DNA of 64,000 bases from Gammaproteobacteria bacterium (GTDB lineage Bacteria > Pseudomonadota > Gammaproteobacteria > Enterobacterales > Alteromonadaceae): the NCBI GenBank assembly GCA_018826295.1, contig JAHJZX010000025.1, positions 48,373 to 112,372 of the forward strand, given 5' to 3'. Each line of letters opens with the position of its first letter. Positions within the stretch are counted from its first letter, which is position 1. The notes under the pieces are model-generated. The model had not been told where the DNA came from, did not search any database, and saw nothing but the letters and a program-made list of their open reading frames with translations. Of this stretch, positions 35,482-44,641 are shown in pieces. The position numbers and the translations under genes are program-made.

Positions 35482-35784
35482 ATGACGCTTAATATCAATG
35501 CCACTGCAAATGCGACACAAAGCATCAGTACCGTATTTAACGGTGCTGAGCCACGTCGTGTGCCGCAGCGTGATGAACAACGCACTGAGTTGCCGCCAGG
35601 CCGTGGTGTGCGTGCCAGTACCGAAGTGATTAACCGCTTAGATGATGAACGCCGCGAACAAGCTAATTTCCGCTCAAATACCGACCGGCGCAGCCAGCAG
35701 GCCATTGAAGCCTACCAAAGCCAGGCTAACGAGCAACGCCGCAGTGAAGTGCAAAGCCTGTTAGGTGTTGATCTTTACGCCTGA
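35482..35784 (+). CDS. Hypothetical protein, 100 aa, polar and Arg/Gln-rich
   Basis: No domain recognised. The N-terminal part is low-complexity (MTLNINATANATQSISTVFNG). The rest is charged and probably helical (INRLDDERREQANFRSN, QQAIEAYQSQANEQRR), ending in SLLGVDLYA. No signal peptide or membrane segment. The overall look recalls small cytoplasmic proteins of aquatic gammaproteobacteria with unknown role. It is preceded by a convincing promoter, which supports it being real. Confidence 0.65.
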   Translation: MTLNINATANATQSISTVFNGAEPRRVPQRDEQRTELPPGRGVRASTEVINRLDDERREQANFRSNTDRRSQQAIEAYQSQANEQRRSEVQSLLGVDLYA

Positions 35785-35845
35785 ATAAATCCAACTGCTA
35801 CTTTTAGCCGTAGTCTTAACAGTACTTACCTGTTTAGGGACGGTT

Positions 35846-36586
35846 ATGACTTCTACTTGTTTAATCACCGGTGCCAGCTCCGGCATTGGCCACCAGTTGG
35901 CGCTGCATTATGCCGCTAATGGCTGGACAGTTTATGCAGTGGCGCGCTCTGCCGATAAGCTTGCTGAGCTGAGCAAAAATACCGGCATTCATGCCTTACC
36001 ACTTGATCTTACTGACAATACGGCGATACAGGCTGCGGCAGCAAGCTTGCTGGAGCAAGGCGTAATATTGGACTTGGTGTTGTTGAATGCCGGCACCTGC
36101 GAATATGTCGATGTTGCCGATTTAGACCTTGACGCTTTTCAGCGCACCTTTGCTGTTAACTTTCATGCCGTGGTGGCCGCCAGCAAATATTTTATGCCGC
36201 TGCTAAAAGCCTCGCTTACGCCGCAACTGGCGATTGTCAGTTCAATGGCGCACTTTTTCCCCTTTACCCGCGCTGAAGCCTATGGTGCCAGTAAAGCCGC
36301 TGTTAGCTACTTTACCGACAGCCTGCGGGTTGACCTGGCTGGCAGTGGCATTAGCGTGCATTTAATCGAGCCCGGTTTTGTTGATACCCCGCTAACCCAA
36401 AAAAATGACTTTGCGATGCCGTTTCTGGTGTCAGTAAACCAGGCTGCTGAGCGTATTTATAACGGTTTACGGCGCGGCAATAGCCGTATTCGTTTTCCAC
36501 GGCGCTTAGGTGTGATGCTAAAGCTGTTGTCTCTGTTGCCGTATAACCTGCGCAACACAGTAGCGTTGCGGATGAAACAGCAATGA
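35846..36586 (+). CDS. Short-chain dehydrogenase/reductase
   Basis: A 246-residue classical SDR. The NADP-binding glycine motif is TGASSGIG, followed by NAG (LLNAGTCEYV), the catalytic Ser (IVSSMAHF) and YxxxK (AYGASKAAVS). The substrate is unknown. Its stop overlaps the DUF2878 gene by four bases, and that gene overlaps the chalcone-isomerase-like gene by 17, forming a three-gene operon. A similar grouping occurs with cyclopropane-fatty-acid type genes in other aquatic gammaproteobacteria, so a lipid-related role is a guess. Confidence 0.9.
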   Translation: MTSTCLITGASSGIGHQLALHYAANGWTVYAVARSADKLAELSKNTGIHALPLDLTDNTAIQAAAASLLEQGVILDLVLLNAGTCEYVDVADLDLDAFQRTFAVNFHAVVAASKYFMPLLKASLTPQLAIVSSMAHFFPFTRAEAYGASKAAVSYFTDSLRVDLAGSGISVHLIEPGFVDTPLTQKNDFAMPFLVSVNQAAERIYNGLRRGNSRIRFPRRLGVMLKLLSLLPYNLRNTVALRMKQQ

Positions 36587-37083
36587 CGGCGCTAGCAAAC
36601 TTTAACTGGCGGGCGTTAATTGGCTTTCAGCTGTGCTGGTTTGCTTTAGTGCTATGGCAGCAATGGGCACTGTTGCCGGTAGCCTTGTATTGGTTGTACG
36701 GGGTTTGGCGTTTGGCCAAAGCCGAACGTATAGCGGTATTGCTTATTTTGCTGCCAGGTATCGCGATAGACGCTTTGCTGGTGCAACTTCATGTACTGCA
36801 ATTTTCCGGTGCTAACTTGTTGCCGTTGTGGTTGTTAATGTTATGGGCGGTGTTTGCTTTGGCAGCCGTTGAGTTTATGGCCAAGGTGCTAACCAGGCCC
36901 TGGCTGGCCGCACTGCTGGGTGGCAGCGGCGGGCCTTTGTCATACTGGAGCGGGGCCGCACTAAGCGGTGGCGCTTTGCAATTTCCGCTGCAGCTGTGGT
37001 CTGCGCTGATATTAGTTGTGGTTTGGGCGCTGATCGCGATAGCGCTGGGACAAAGCAGGAGGTTTTATGTTAAAGCCGGTTAG
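36583..37083 (+). CDS. DUF2878-like inner-membrane protein
   Basis: A 166-residue protein with about five hydrophobic segments (LIGFQLCWFALVLWQQ; WALLPVALYWLYGVW; IAVLLILLPGIAIDALLV; LLPLWLLMLWAVFALAAVEF; LWSALILVVVWALIAIALG) and the stretch GGSGGPLSYWSGAALSGG. This matches what I recall of the DUF2878 family. Function unknown. It is translationally coupled to the SDR upstream and overlaps the next gene. Confidence 0.8.
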   Translation: MTALANFNWRALIGFQLCWFALVLWQQWALLPVALYWLYGVWRLAKAERIAVLLILLPGIAIDALLVQLHVLQFSGANLLPLWLLMLWAVFALAAVEFMAKVLTRPWLAALLGGSGGPLSYWSGAALSGGALQFPLQLWSALILVVVWALIAIALGQSRRFYVKAG

Positions 37084-37567
37084 TTTAGTGTTCGCTTTGT
37101 TGATAGGGTTTAATCTGCACGCGATTCCCGATTTGAAAACAGTGGGTGAGGGCTCTTACCGGTATTTATTTTGGCAGTTGTATGATGCCCGTCTGGCAAC
37201 GATTGATGGAGCCTTTAGCGATTATCGTAAAAATGCGCCGGTGTTGCTGGAACTCACCTACAAGCGCGACATCACTAAACAGCAGTTTATTGATGCCACT
37301 GTCGATGAATGGCAAAAGCTGGGCCACAGTAGCAAGGCGCAGCAACAGCAGTGGGCAACTCAGTTGCAAGCACTATGGCAGGATGTGAAGGAAGGTGATC
37401 GCTTAGCGGCGTTGTTGCTGGATGATGGACGGGTGCAGTTTTATTTTAACGGCACGGAAACCGGCGTATTGGAGGATACCGCTTTTGGTGCGGCATTCTT
37501 TGATATCTGGTTGCACCCGGATACCAGCGCACCGAAGTTGCGCCGCCAGTTAATAGCGGCGCAGTAA
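37067..37567 (+). CDS. Chalcone-isomerase-like periplasmic protein
   Basis: A 166-residue protein with a short hydrophobic N-terminus (SLVFALLIGFNLHA) that looks like a signal peptide. A body typical of the bacterial chalcone-isomerase-like family follows: GEGSYRYLFWQLYDARL, LELTYKRDITKQQFIDAT, and GAAFFDIWLHPDTSAPKLR. Bacterial members have no demonstrated flavonoid activity. Last gene of the SDR-DUF2878 operon. It ends six bases from the convergent alkaline phosphatase gene. Confidence 0.85.
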   Translation: MLKPVSLVFALLIGFNLHAIPDLKTVGEGSYRYLFWQLYDARLATIDGAFSDYRKNAPVLLELTYKRDITKQQFIDATVDEWQKLGHSSKAQQQQWATQLQALWQDVKEGDRLAALLLDDGRVQFYFNGTETGVLEDTAFGAAFFDIWLHPDTSAPKLRRQLIAAQ

Positions 37568-37573
37568 CAACGA

Positions 37574-38872
37574 TTATTTTGTTTGCTGAATATACTGCAT
37601 CAGCTTTTTCGCGATCTGGGTATTATCCTGAAAACCGGCGAAGGCTTTAGCCTCTTTACCGTATGCCAATACCGCCACATCAGCCGCTGTATGGCCGCCG
37701 GTGGTCCAGCCGGTGTAAGAGTATTTGGCGACCAGTTGATTAGACAATTTACGCAGTGTCGTCTCATCTTGCTGACGTGTTGCCAGTAACTGTTTCTGCT
37801 CAGCATCTGTCAGTGTAATAGAAGTAAGTTCAGCCCACAGTGCCAATGCTGCTGCATCTGACTCAGCTTTTTTCAGTTGCTGCGCAATACTACGTCCGGT
37901 GGCTTTGACTTTGCCAACCACCTTCGGTAGCCACAGATATTCACCGGCAGCACCCAGCGACATACCACCTGTTTCGTGATCTGCTGTAATGACCAATAAG
38001 GTATCCGGGTGTTGATCGACATAGGCCTTGGCTACCGCAATGGCTTTGGCAAAATCGTGCATTTCTGCCATGGCGCAGGCGATATCGTTGTCGTGGCCGC
38101 ACCAGTCAATCTGGCTGCCTTCTACCATTAACACAAAGCCTTTTTTAGCCGGTGTGAGTAATTGCAGCGCCTTGGTGGTTAATGTCGCCAATTGGCTATC
38201 CTGCTCAGAATTTAATACCGCGGGTAAGCCGGTTTCGGCTAATAATGCCAGCGCAGGTGCGGCAGTTAGCGCAGACAGCTGTTGCCAGTTATCGGCGTAT
38301 TGATAACCCATTTGCTTAAATTCACTCACCAGGTTTCTATCGTCGCGGACAAAATACTGCGTTCCGCCACCGAGCATAACATCGGCTACCGGCTTGCCTT
38401 CAATACGGTAATCCAGATACATATCAGCTATTTCATTGTAATTGCGCCGGCTTTTATTGTGCGCCAAAAAAGAGGCCGGCGTAGCGTGGTTAATTTGCGA
38501 GCTGGCAACAATGCCATTGGTTTTACCGAGCTTTTTTGCCAACTGCATCATGGTGCCGATAGGAATATGCTGACGGTTTACTGAGATAGCGCCGTTGTAA
38601 CTTTTAAAGCCGGTGGCCAGCGCGGTAGCGCCAGCGGCTGAGTCGGTAACATAGGTATCGTCGTCAGGGTAGGTTGTGGCCATGCCCTGCCATAATTCAT
38701 CAAAAATGGTATTTTCAACCGGCTTGGTAGCCAGATCGTCCTGCATATAACGATAGGCCGCCAGATACGCCGGCCCCATACCGTCGCCAATCATATAAAT
38801 AATGTTGTTCGGAGCAGAAAATGTAAGTGCCGGAGCCAGCAGCAAAGATAAAGAAAGTAAATGTCGGCGCAT
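37574..38872 (-). CDS. Alkaline phosphatase (PhoA family), periplasmic
   Basis: A 432-residue phosphomonoesterase with signal peptide MRRHLLSLSLLLAPALTFS. Active-site features: metal-binding MIGDGMGPAY, the phosphorylated serine in TDSAAGATALATG, MVEGSQIDWCGHDND, ITADHETGGMSLG, and the final zinc His in TTGGHTAADV. It would release phosphate from organic esters. Divergent from the methyltransferase-like gene, with an inverted repeat at 38959-38983 between them. No Pho box was identified. Confidence 0.92.
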   Translation of the reverse strand: MRRHLLSLSLLLAPALTFSAPNNIIYMIGDGMGPAYLAAYRYMQDDLATKPVENTIFDELWQGMATTYPDDDTYVTDSAAGATALATGFKSYNGAISVNRQHIPIGTMMQLAKKLGKTNGIVASSQINHATPASFLAHNKSRRNYNEIADMYLDYRIEGKPVADVMLGGGTQYFVRDDRNLVSEFKQMGYQYADNWQQLSALTAAPALALLAETGLPAVLNSEQDSQLATLTTKALQLLTPAKKGFVLMVEGSQIDWCGHDNDIACAMAEMHDFAKAIAVAKAYVDQHPDTLLVITADHETGGMSLGAAGEYLWLPKVVGKVKATGRSIAQQLKKAESDAAALALWAELTSITLTDAEQKQLLATRQQDETTLRKLSNQLVAKYSYTGWTTGGHTAADVAVLAYGKEAKAFAGFQDNTQIAKKLMQYIQQTK

Positions 38873-38958
38873 CAGAATACCTTTTTAGTGTTTGACGTTA
38901 TGCATCTGTAGTGTACTTTATACGTCAGGTATGACCAATAGATGTCGATGGCTGACAT

Positions 38959-38983
38959 GCGAAACAGGCTAAAGCCGTTTCGC
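38959..38983. repeat. Perfect-arm inverted repeat in divergent promoter region
   Basis: GCGAAAC-a-GGCT-aa-AGCC-GTTTCGC gives eleven complementary pairs around a two-base centre with one bulged base. It lies between the divergent alkaline phosphatase and methyltransferase-like genes. It could be a regulator site or a transcript hairpin; no T-run follows. Confidence 0.6.
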
Positions 38984-39097
38984 GATCTGCGGTTTCATTT
39001 GATTTAAAGGAACTGAAATCAAGCTACAGGCTCAAACCTTTACCGGTTCAGCTGGCAGTCAGCCAGCCGTTAAGTATTACTTTACAAGGTACGATGT

Positions 39098-39949
39098 ATG
39101 TCGATAAAAACTATAACAAAGACATGGCTCTGTTCAGGCCTGTTAACAGTGTTGGTAAGTGGCACAAGTGTGGCGAATGCCGAAGACCTGGCTGCGCAAC
39201 TGCAACAATTGGCGCACAGCGAGCAACGCAGCAGTGAAAATCTGTCCCGAAACCAATATCGTAACCCTGAACAAACGCTGCAGTTTTTTGGTTTAGAACC
39301 GACAATGTCGGTGTTAGAAATATGGCCGGCACATGGCTGGTATACCGAAATTTTGGCTCCGTTTTTAAAAGCAGAAGGCCAGTTAACGCTGGCACAGTTT
39401 CGTCACAACGATGGCTCGCTAAAAGATGACCGCAGTATTTTCTGGGCCCGGGTCAGCCAAAAGCTGGAGCAGCGTATTGCCGATAATCCGCAGCATTTTG
39501 GTAACCCGCGCTTTATCGAGCTTGAACCGCCGATATTATATCCTGCGGTTACCGAACAATTTGATATGGTGCTGACATTTCGTAATGCGCATATCTGGAA
39601 TGAAAGTGGCCACCTGGCCGACACACTAAAAACCCTGTATGGCGCTTTAAAACCAGGCGGTGTGCTGGGGATGGTTGAGCACCGCGCCGCCAAGCTTTCC
39701 GATATTTCCAGTTCCGCTGTTGAAGGGTATCTGGATGAATCCTATGTGATAGCCGCCGCCGAACTGGCGGGGTTTGAGCTGGTTGCCAGCAGTGAAGTTA
39801 ATGCTAATCCGTTAGATACCAAAAACTACCCTAAAGGGGTTTATGCCTTACCACCAACGCTGGCGATGGGGCTACAGGATAAAAATAGCTATCTGTCGAT
39901 TGGCGAAAGTGACCGTATGACGCTTAAATTCATTAAACCGGCAGAATAA
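39098..39949 (+). CDS. Exported methyltransferase-like protein
   Basis: A 283-residue protein with a signal peptide (cleavage near SVANA) and a Rossmann methyltransferase-like body. Motif I is altered (VLEIWPAHGWYTEILAP), the acidic motif is at QFDMVLTFRN, and LKPGGVLGMVEHRA matches the post-I region. It matches the COG4798-type 'predicted methyltransferase' group, which is unusual in being exported. Whether it binds SAM in the periplasm is unclear. An inverted-repeat hairpin lies just downstream (39953-39981). Confidence 0.8.
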   Translation: MSIKTITKTWLCSGLLTVLVSGTSVANAEDLAAQLQQLAHSEQRSSENLSRNQYRNPEQTLQFFGLEPTMSVLEIWPAHGWYTEILAPFLKAEGQLTLAQFRHNDGSLKDDRSIFWARVSQKLEQRIADNPQHFGNPRFIELEPPILYPAVTEQFDMVLTFRNAHIWNESGHLADTLKTLYGALKPGGVLGMVEHRAAKLSDISSSAVEGYLDESYVIAAAELAGFELVASSEVNANPLDTKNYPKGVYALPPTLAMGLQDKNSYLSIGESDRMTLKFIKPAE

Positions 39950-39952
39950 CTG

Positions 39953-39981
39953 CCGCAATTGTGTTAACAAAGCAATTGTGG
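39953..39981 (+). terminator. Weak hairpin after methyltransferase-like gene
   Basis: CCGCAATTG-tgttaacaaag-CAATTGTGG forms a nine-pair stem with one wobble. There is no clear T-run, so it may be a terminator or only a repeat. Confidence 0.4.
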
Positions 39982-40095
39982 GATGATTCAGTGTTAGAGT
40001 AATAGCTCAAATAAACTTGCTGCCGATTAAAAGCGCGACAACAGATTGCGTGTAGCAAGCTAAACAATAATAACCTTAGACAAGAGGAGAGGACG

Positions 40096-41751
40096 GTGGA
40101 TAGAGTTTGGTTAAAACGTTACCCGTCAGGCGTACCCGCAGAAATTAATGCCGATCATTACCCGTCATTATTAGATATTTTTCAACAAAGCATTGCGCAA
40201 TATCCGGATAAAACCGCTTTTATAAATATGGGTAAAACCATCAGCTATGCCGAGCTGGATCAGCAAAGCACCGCTTTTGCCGCTTACCTGCAAACAGAGC
40301 TGGGACTGAAAAAAGGCGATGCAGTTGCCATTATGATGCCAAACCTGTTGCAGTATCCTATAGCATTAATGGGCATATTGCGGGCCGGCTGTGCTGTGGT
40401 TAACGTCAACCCGCTGTATACACCTCGCGAGCTGGAACATCAGCTAAATGACTCTAAAGCCAAAGCCATAGTTATCGTAGAAAACTTTGCCCATACCCTG
40501 GCCGCCATTGAAGGCAAGGTAAAGCTGGACCACGTTATTTTAACCACTATGGGCGACCGTCTGGGCACAGTAAAAGGTGCTATCGTCAATTTTGTGGTTA
40601 AGCATATTAAAAAGCTGGTGCCAGCGTATAAATTAACGAAGTTTGTCCGCTTTAATCAGGCACTGCAGCAAGGCGCTACGTTAAGTTATAGCAAACCCGA
40701 TATGCAAGGCTCTGACATTGCGTTTTTACAATACACCGGTGGTACTACCGGTGTGTCAAAAGGCGCCATGTTAACGCACCGCAATATGGTAGGAAACCTG
40801 GAGCAGGTCAGTGGTTGTTTGGATAACTTACTGGAAAAAGGCACTGAGCGCGTCGTTACGGCACTGCCGCTGTATCACATCTTTGCGTTAACCGCGAACT
40901 TCTTCACCTTCTTCAAATATGGTGCGACCAACCTGCTGATCACCAACCCGCGTGATATGAAAGGCTTTGTTAAAGAGCTACAAAAGTTTCATTTCACCAT
41001 CTTTACCGGTGTCAACACGCTGTATAACGGTTTACTCAATACCCCTGGTTTTAGTGAGCTTAACTTCAGTGGTTTAAAAGCCTCTATCGGTGGCGGCATG
41101 GCAGTACAGCGCCCGGTGGCTGAGCGCTGGCAAAAAGTCACCGGCACCCGCTTAATGGAAGGTTACGGCTTAACTGAATGTTGTCCGCTGGTAACGGTAA
41201 GCCCTTATGACTTAACCAGCTTTAACGGCAGCATTGGTTTACCGGCGCCGTCTACCGATATCCGTTTGGTGGATGAAGACGGTAATGACGTTGCCCCGGG
41301 TGAACCGGGCGAAATGCTGGTGCAAGGGCCGCAAGTCATGCTGGGCTATTTAAACCGGCCGGAAGAAACGGCCAAAGTATTAAAAGATGGCTGGTTATAC
41401 ACCGGTGATATTGCCCGTATGGACGAAGAAGGCTTCTTCTACATTGTTGACCGTAAGAAAGACATGATCCTGGTATCAGGCTTTAACGTCTACCCGAACG
41501 AAATTGAAGAAGTCGTCGCCATGAGCGATAAAGTGCTGGAAGTGGCCGCAGTAGGTGTGCCAAATGAAACTACCGGCGAAGCGGTAAAACTGTTTATTGT
41601 GAAAAAAGACGCCAGCCTGACCGAGCAGGAAGTGATCCAACACTGCCGACAACATTTAACGGGCTATAAAGTGCCTAAACTGGTAGAATTTCGCACTGAA
41701 TTGCCAAAAACCAACGTGGGCAAGATCCTGCGGCGGGAACTTCGTGGCTAG
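40096..41751 (+). CDS. fadD: Long-chain fatty acid--CoA ligase
   Basis: A 551-residue acyl-adenylate-forming enzyme that activates fatty acids for beta-oxidation. Signatures: AMP-binding loop [27 protein letters not shown], the hinge [16 protein letters not shown] followed by [20 protein letters not shown], and the C-terminal catalytic lysine in [14 protein letters not shown]. The linker [19 protein letters not shown] is characteristic of FadD. The start is a GTG at 40096 with AGGAGAGG just upstream. An intrinsic terminator follows. Confidence 0.95.
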   Translation: MDRVWLKRYPSGVPAEINADHYPSLLDIFQQSIAQYPDKTAFINMGKTISYAELDQQSTAFAAYLQTELGLKKGDAVAIMMPNLLQYPIALMGILRAGCAVVNVNPLYTPRELEHQLNDSKAKAIVIVENFAHTLAAIEGKVKLDHVILTTMGDRLGTVKGAIVNFVVKHIKKLVPAYKLTKFVRFNQALQQGATLSYSKPDMQGSDIAFLQYTGGTTGVSKGAMLTHRNMVGNLEQVSGCLDNLLEKGTERVVTALPLYHIFALTANFFTFFKYGATNLLITNPRDMKGFVKELQKFHFTIFTGVNTLYNGLLNTPGFSELNFSGLKASIGGGMAVQRPVAERWQKVTGTRLMEGYGLTECCPLVTVSPYDLTSFNGSIGLPAPSTDIRLVDEDGNDVAPGEPGEMLVQGPQVMLGYLNRPEETAKVLKDGWLYTGDIARMDEEGFFYIVDRKKDMILVSGFNVYPNEIEEVVAMSDKVLEVAAVGVPNETTGEAVKLFIVKKDASLTEQEVIQHCRQHLTGYKVPKLVEFRTELPKTNVGKILRRELRG

Positions 41752-41779
41752 CTTACAGTTGCTGTATTAGCTGTAATAT

Positions 41780-41808
41780 AAGCCGGCGTAATTGCCGGCT
41801 TTTGTTTT
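41780..41808 (+). terminator. Intrinsic terminator after fadD
   Basis: AAGCCGGC-gtaatt-GCCGGCTT followed by TTGTTTT. It lies in the 68 bases between fadD and rnd. Confidence 0.85.
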
Positions 41809-41819
41809 AAAGGATCTGC

Positions 41820-42953
41820 ATGTATTCGTTAATTACCGACAATAAAGCGCTGGCGAGCTACTGTCAGCAGGTTGCGGCCAACAGTGTACTGGCACTGGAC
41901 ACCGAGTTTATCCGTCAGAGTACCCTGTATCCTAAACTTGGTTTAATTCAGTTATTTGACGGCATTAGCCTGGCACTGGTTGATCCGCTAACTATTACCG
42001 ACTGGCTGCCACTCCAACAGCTGTTATTACGGCCAGACTGCATCAAAATGCTGCATTCGTGCACCGAAGATCTGGAAGCGTTCGCCACTATTGGCATTAA
42101 AGAAATTACCCCGTTGTTTGATACCCAACTGGCGGCAGAATTACTGGGCTGGGGCAGCAGCATGGGCTATGCCAGGCTGGTTGAGCAATTAAGTGCTCAG
42201 GTGCTGGATAAAAGCGAATCGCGTACAGATTGGCTGGCACGGCCGCTAAGCGCTACCCAGCTGCAGTATGCGGCCAATGATGTTTATTATCTGCACCCGC
42301 TGTATAACAAACTGTGTGCTGAATTAAGCCCTGCGCAGCACAGCCTGTTGCTGCGCGAAGGTGAGCAACTAAATAAACGCAAGTTACAGCAGCTGCCTTT
42401 GCAGTACCGTTTTCTCGAAATAAAAAACAGCTGGCAGTTAAGCCCACGTGAGCTGGCTGTGTTGCGTGAACTGGCAGCCTGGCGCCAGCAATATGCGATG
42501 GATAAAGATATCGCCTTAGGCCTGATTGTGAAAGACGCCGCTATGCTGGAACTGGCCAAGCGCCGGCCGGCCACGGCTGAAAGCTTAATGAATATCCCGG
42601 CGATACCGGCACGTGAAGTGCGCCGCCATGCAAAAACCCTGGTCGACATTATTGCCGCTGCCAAAGACGTGCCGCAGCAGTTGTGTCCACAACGTTTTTA
42701 TCATACCGACAGTTTTAGCGGCCATAAAGAAACCAGCGATCAGCTGTCACAGGCTATTAAACAGGCTGCTGCTGCCCTGGCGATACCGGCTGAGTTTATC
42801 TCCGTAAAACGTCAGTTAAACGAATACCTGAACTGGTGCTGGCGGGTGTCCGATCAGGACCGGGCTCTGCTGCCATTACCCGAGTATTTGCAAGGTTGGC
42901 GCGCCGAGTTGTTGCGACCTTTTTTACCCCGGCCAGCACATATCGACAGCTAA
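41820..42953 (+). CDS. rnd: Ribonuclease D
   Basis: A 377-residue 3'-5' exoribonuclease for tRNA 3'-end trimming. The DEDD nuclease domain shows LALDTEFIRQSTLYPKLG (first Asp/Glu), LHSCTEDLEAF, and QLQYAANDVYYLHPLY. An HRDC domain follows (LAVLRELAAWRQQYAMDKDIALGLIVKD). Length matches E. coli RNase D (375). The same fadD-rnd order is common in gammaproteobacteria. Confidence 0.95.
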   Translation: MYSLITDNKALASYCQQVAANSVLALDTEFIRQSTLYPKLGLIQLFDGISLALVDPLTITDWLPLQQLLLRPDCIKMLHSCTEDLEAFATIGIKEITPLFDTQLAAELLGWGSSMGYARLVEQLSAQVLDKSESRTDWLARPLSATQLQYAANDVYYLHPLYNKLCAELSPAQHSLLLREGEQLNKRKLQQLPLQYRFLEIKNSWQLSPRELAVLRELAAWRQQYAMDKDIALGLIVKDAAMLELAKRRPATAESLMNIPAIPAREVRRHAKTLVDIIAAAKDVPQQLCPQRFYHTDSFSGHKETSDQLSQAIKQAAAALAIPAEFISVKRQLNEYLNWCWRVSDQDRALLPLPEYLQGWRAELLRPFLPRPAHIDS

Positions 42954-42971
42954 ACCAATATTAAACGCAGC

Positions 42972-43006
42972 GCAGGCAAAAACCGATCAGACGATTTTTT
43001 GCCTGC
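42972..43006. terminator. Intrinsic terminator after rnd
   Basis: GCAGGCAAAAA-ccgatcagacgat-TTTTTGCCTGC followed by TTTT. A long AT-capped stem with GC at its base. Confidence 0.8.
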
Positions 43007-43097
43007 TTTTATACGTTTTTTTGCCGATTTATTTCATGATCCCGCACTAGTTTCGTTGCGTAATTTTTCAGCACTTATCAACTGAAGGGTTACAACA

Positions 43098-44492
43098 ATG
43101 AAAGGAATAAAAATCTTTGCTTTGCCTGCAGTGCTGACACTGGCTTTATCCGGATGCTGGTTAGACAACGATTCAGATCCGGCTCCCACGCCAGAACCTC
43201 CGCCTCCGCCGCCACCACCAGTAGTGGTCAATGCGTCGCTGCAGGTGGTACATACCTCGATTGATGCACCTGATGTTAATGTGTTAGCCAATGGCTCGGC
43301 GGCTGTTGAAGGCCTGGCATTTGGCGAAGCGTCAGAAGTGTTGTCGCTGGCACCTGCAACTTATAGCGTGGCAGTTGACGCCATACTGCCAGGTGAGGGC
43401 AATACCGCTAGGGTAATAGGTCCGTTGGATCTGCCACTGGCAGAAGCGAAACGCTACACGGTATTTGCCGTGGGTAAAGTGGCCGAAGACACGCTGGAGC
43501 CAATAGTAGTAGAGGGCACAGTAGAAGACGTGGCAGCCGGTAAAATCCGCTTGCAGGTGGTGCACGCCGCCTCCACCGCGCCAGAGGTGGATATCCATGT
43601 TACCGCGCCAGGCGCAGCCCTTGGCGCACCGCTGGCGACCTTAATGTACAAAGACTCCACCGACTATGTCGAAGTTGACCCGGCAGAATATCAGGTGCGC
43701 ATTACGCTGCCAGGTACTGATACCGTGGTATTTGACAGCGGCTCTCTGCCGTTAACCACAGCCGGCACAGATTTAGTGGTAGCTGCCATAGACAGCCAGT
43801 ACTCCGGTGCATCGCCGGTATCGTTGTTGGCCGTAGGGCAAGATGGCAGCGAGATGGCTATTTTAGATGCTAACGCAACTGCATCAGTGCGCGTTGTCCA
43901 CAATGTGTCTGACGCACCAGCTGTAGATGTCATTGTTAATGATGCCATTACCTTAGTTGACGCCCTGGCGTTTCCAGACTTTACCCCTTATGCCGCTGTT
44001 ACGCCTGACAGTTACAACGTAAAAGTGGCTGCCGATGCGGATAACAGCGTGGTCGTCATTGATGCCGATCTAACATTAGATGCCGGCACCTATTACAGCG
44101 TATTAGCCGTAGGCGCTTTGGGCAATAACAGCATTGAACCCCTGGTACTGGCCGATATGCCACGGCGCATTGCTACTGAAGCGCAGGTACGTATAGTGCA
44201 TGGCTCAACGCTGGCCGGTGAGGTAGATATTTATGTCACTGCAACTGAGGATATTAGCGCGGAAGCACCTGCCTTTGCTGCCGTACCCTTTAAAGCTGAA
44301 ACCGGTTATGTCTCTTTGGCCGGCGGCGACTATGTAGTAACCGTCACCCCAGCCGGTAGTAAAATGGCGGCAATAGGCCCGGTAGCGTTAACGTTAGAGG
44401 CCAACAGCATTTACACCGCCATAGCCCGTGACGGCGCCGGCTTAACCGCAGATGTCGGGTTAATCTTAATGGATGATTTCGTCCAGCCATAA
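43098..44492 (+). CDS. DUF4397-repeat lipoprotein
   Basis: A 464-residue predicted lipoprotein. The lipobox LSGC puts the lipidated cysteine at residue 20. An acidic and Pro-rich linker (DPAPTPEPPPPPPPPVV) follows, then at least four DUF4397-like beta repeats. Each starts with a pattern like LQVVHTSIDAPDVNV, LQVVHAASTAPEVDIHV, VRVVHNVSDAPAVDVIV or VRIVHGSTLAGEVDIYV, spaced by about 110 residues. Such proteins are cell-surface or periplasmic; the ligand is unknown. A terminator follows before the type I secretion genes. Confidence 0.88.
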   Translation: MKGIKIFALPAVLTLALSGCWLDNDSDPAPTPEPPPPPPPPVVVNASLQVVHTSIDAPDVNVLANGSAAVEGLAFGEASEVLSLAPATYSVAVDAILPGEGNTARVIGPLDLPLAEAKRYTVFAVGKVAEDTLEPIVVEGTVEDVAAGKIRLQVVHAASTAPEVDIHVTAPGAALGAPLATLMYKDSTDYVEVDPAEYQVRITLPGTDTVVFDSGSLPLTTAGTDLVVAAIDSQYSGASPVSLLAVGQDGSEMAILDANATASVRVVHNVSDAPAVDVIVNDAITLVDALAFPDFTPYAAVTPDSYNVKVAADADNSVVVIDADLTLDAGTYYSVLAVGALGNNSIEPLVLADMPRRIATEAQVRIVHGSTLAGEVDIYVTATEDISAEAPAFAAVPFKAETGYVSLAGGDYVVTVTPAGSKMAAIGPVALTLEANSIYTAIARDGAGLTADVGLILMDDFVQP

Positions 44493-44520
44493 TATTGAAT
44501 AACAGTAGGTCCTGTTAAGT

Positions 44521-44545
44521 TAAAGCCCGCGCAAGCGGGCTTTGT
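44521..44545. terminator. Intrinsic terminator, left flank of the type I secretion locus
   Basis: AAAGCCCGC-gcaa-GCGGGCTTTG. The 25-base sequence from 44521 to 44545 recurs exactly at 59446-59470, on the other side of the T1SS-RTX locus. Confidence 0.88.
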
Positions 44546-44641
44546 GTTAAATATTTAATATGTGTTACTAAATGTCTTTATTTGTATATTTTTAGATATT
44601 ACTATGCATCCCTTTTTTAAAGTTAATAATAAAGGGAACTT

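Noticed and set aside
40420..40430. GTATAC inside fadD
   Set aside because: Coding sequence with no palindromic extension, outside the regulon.
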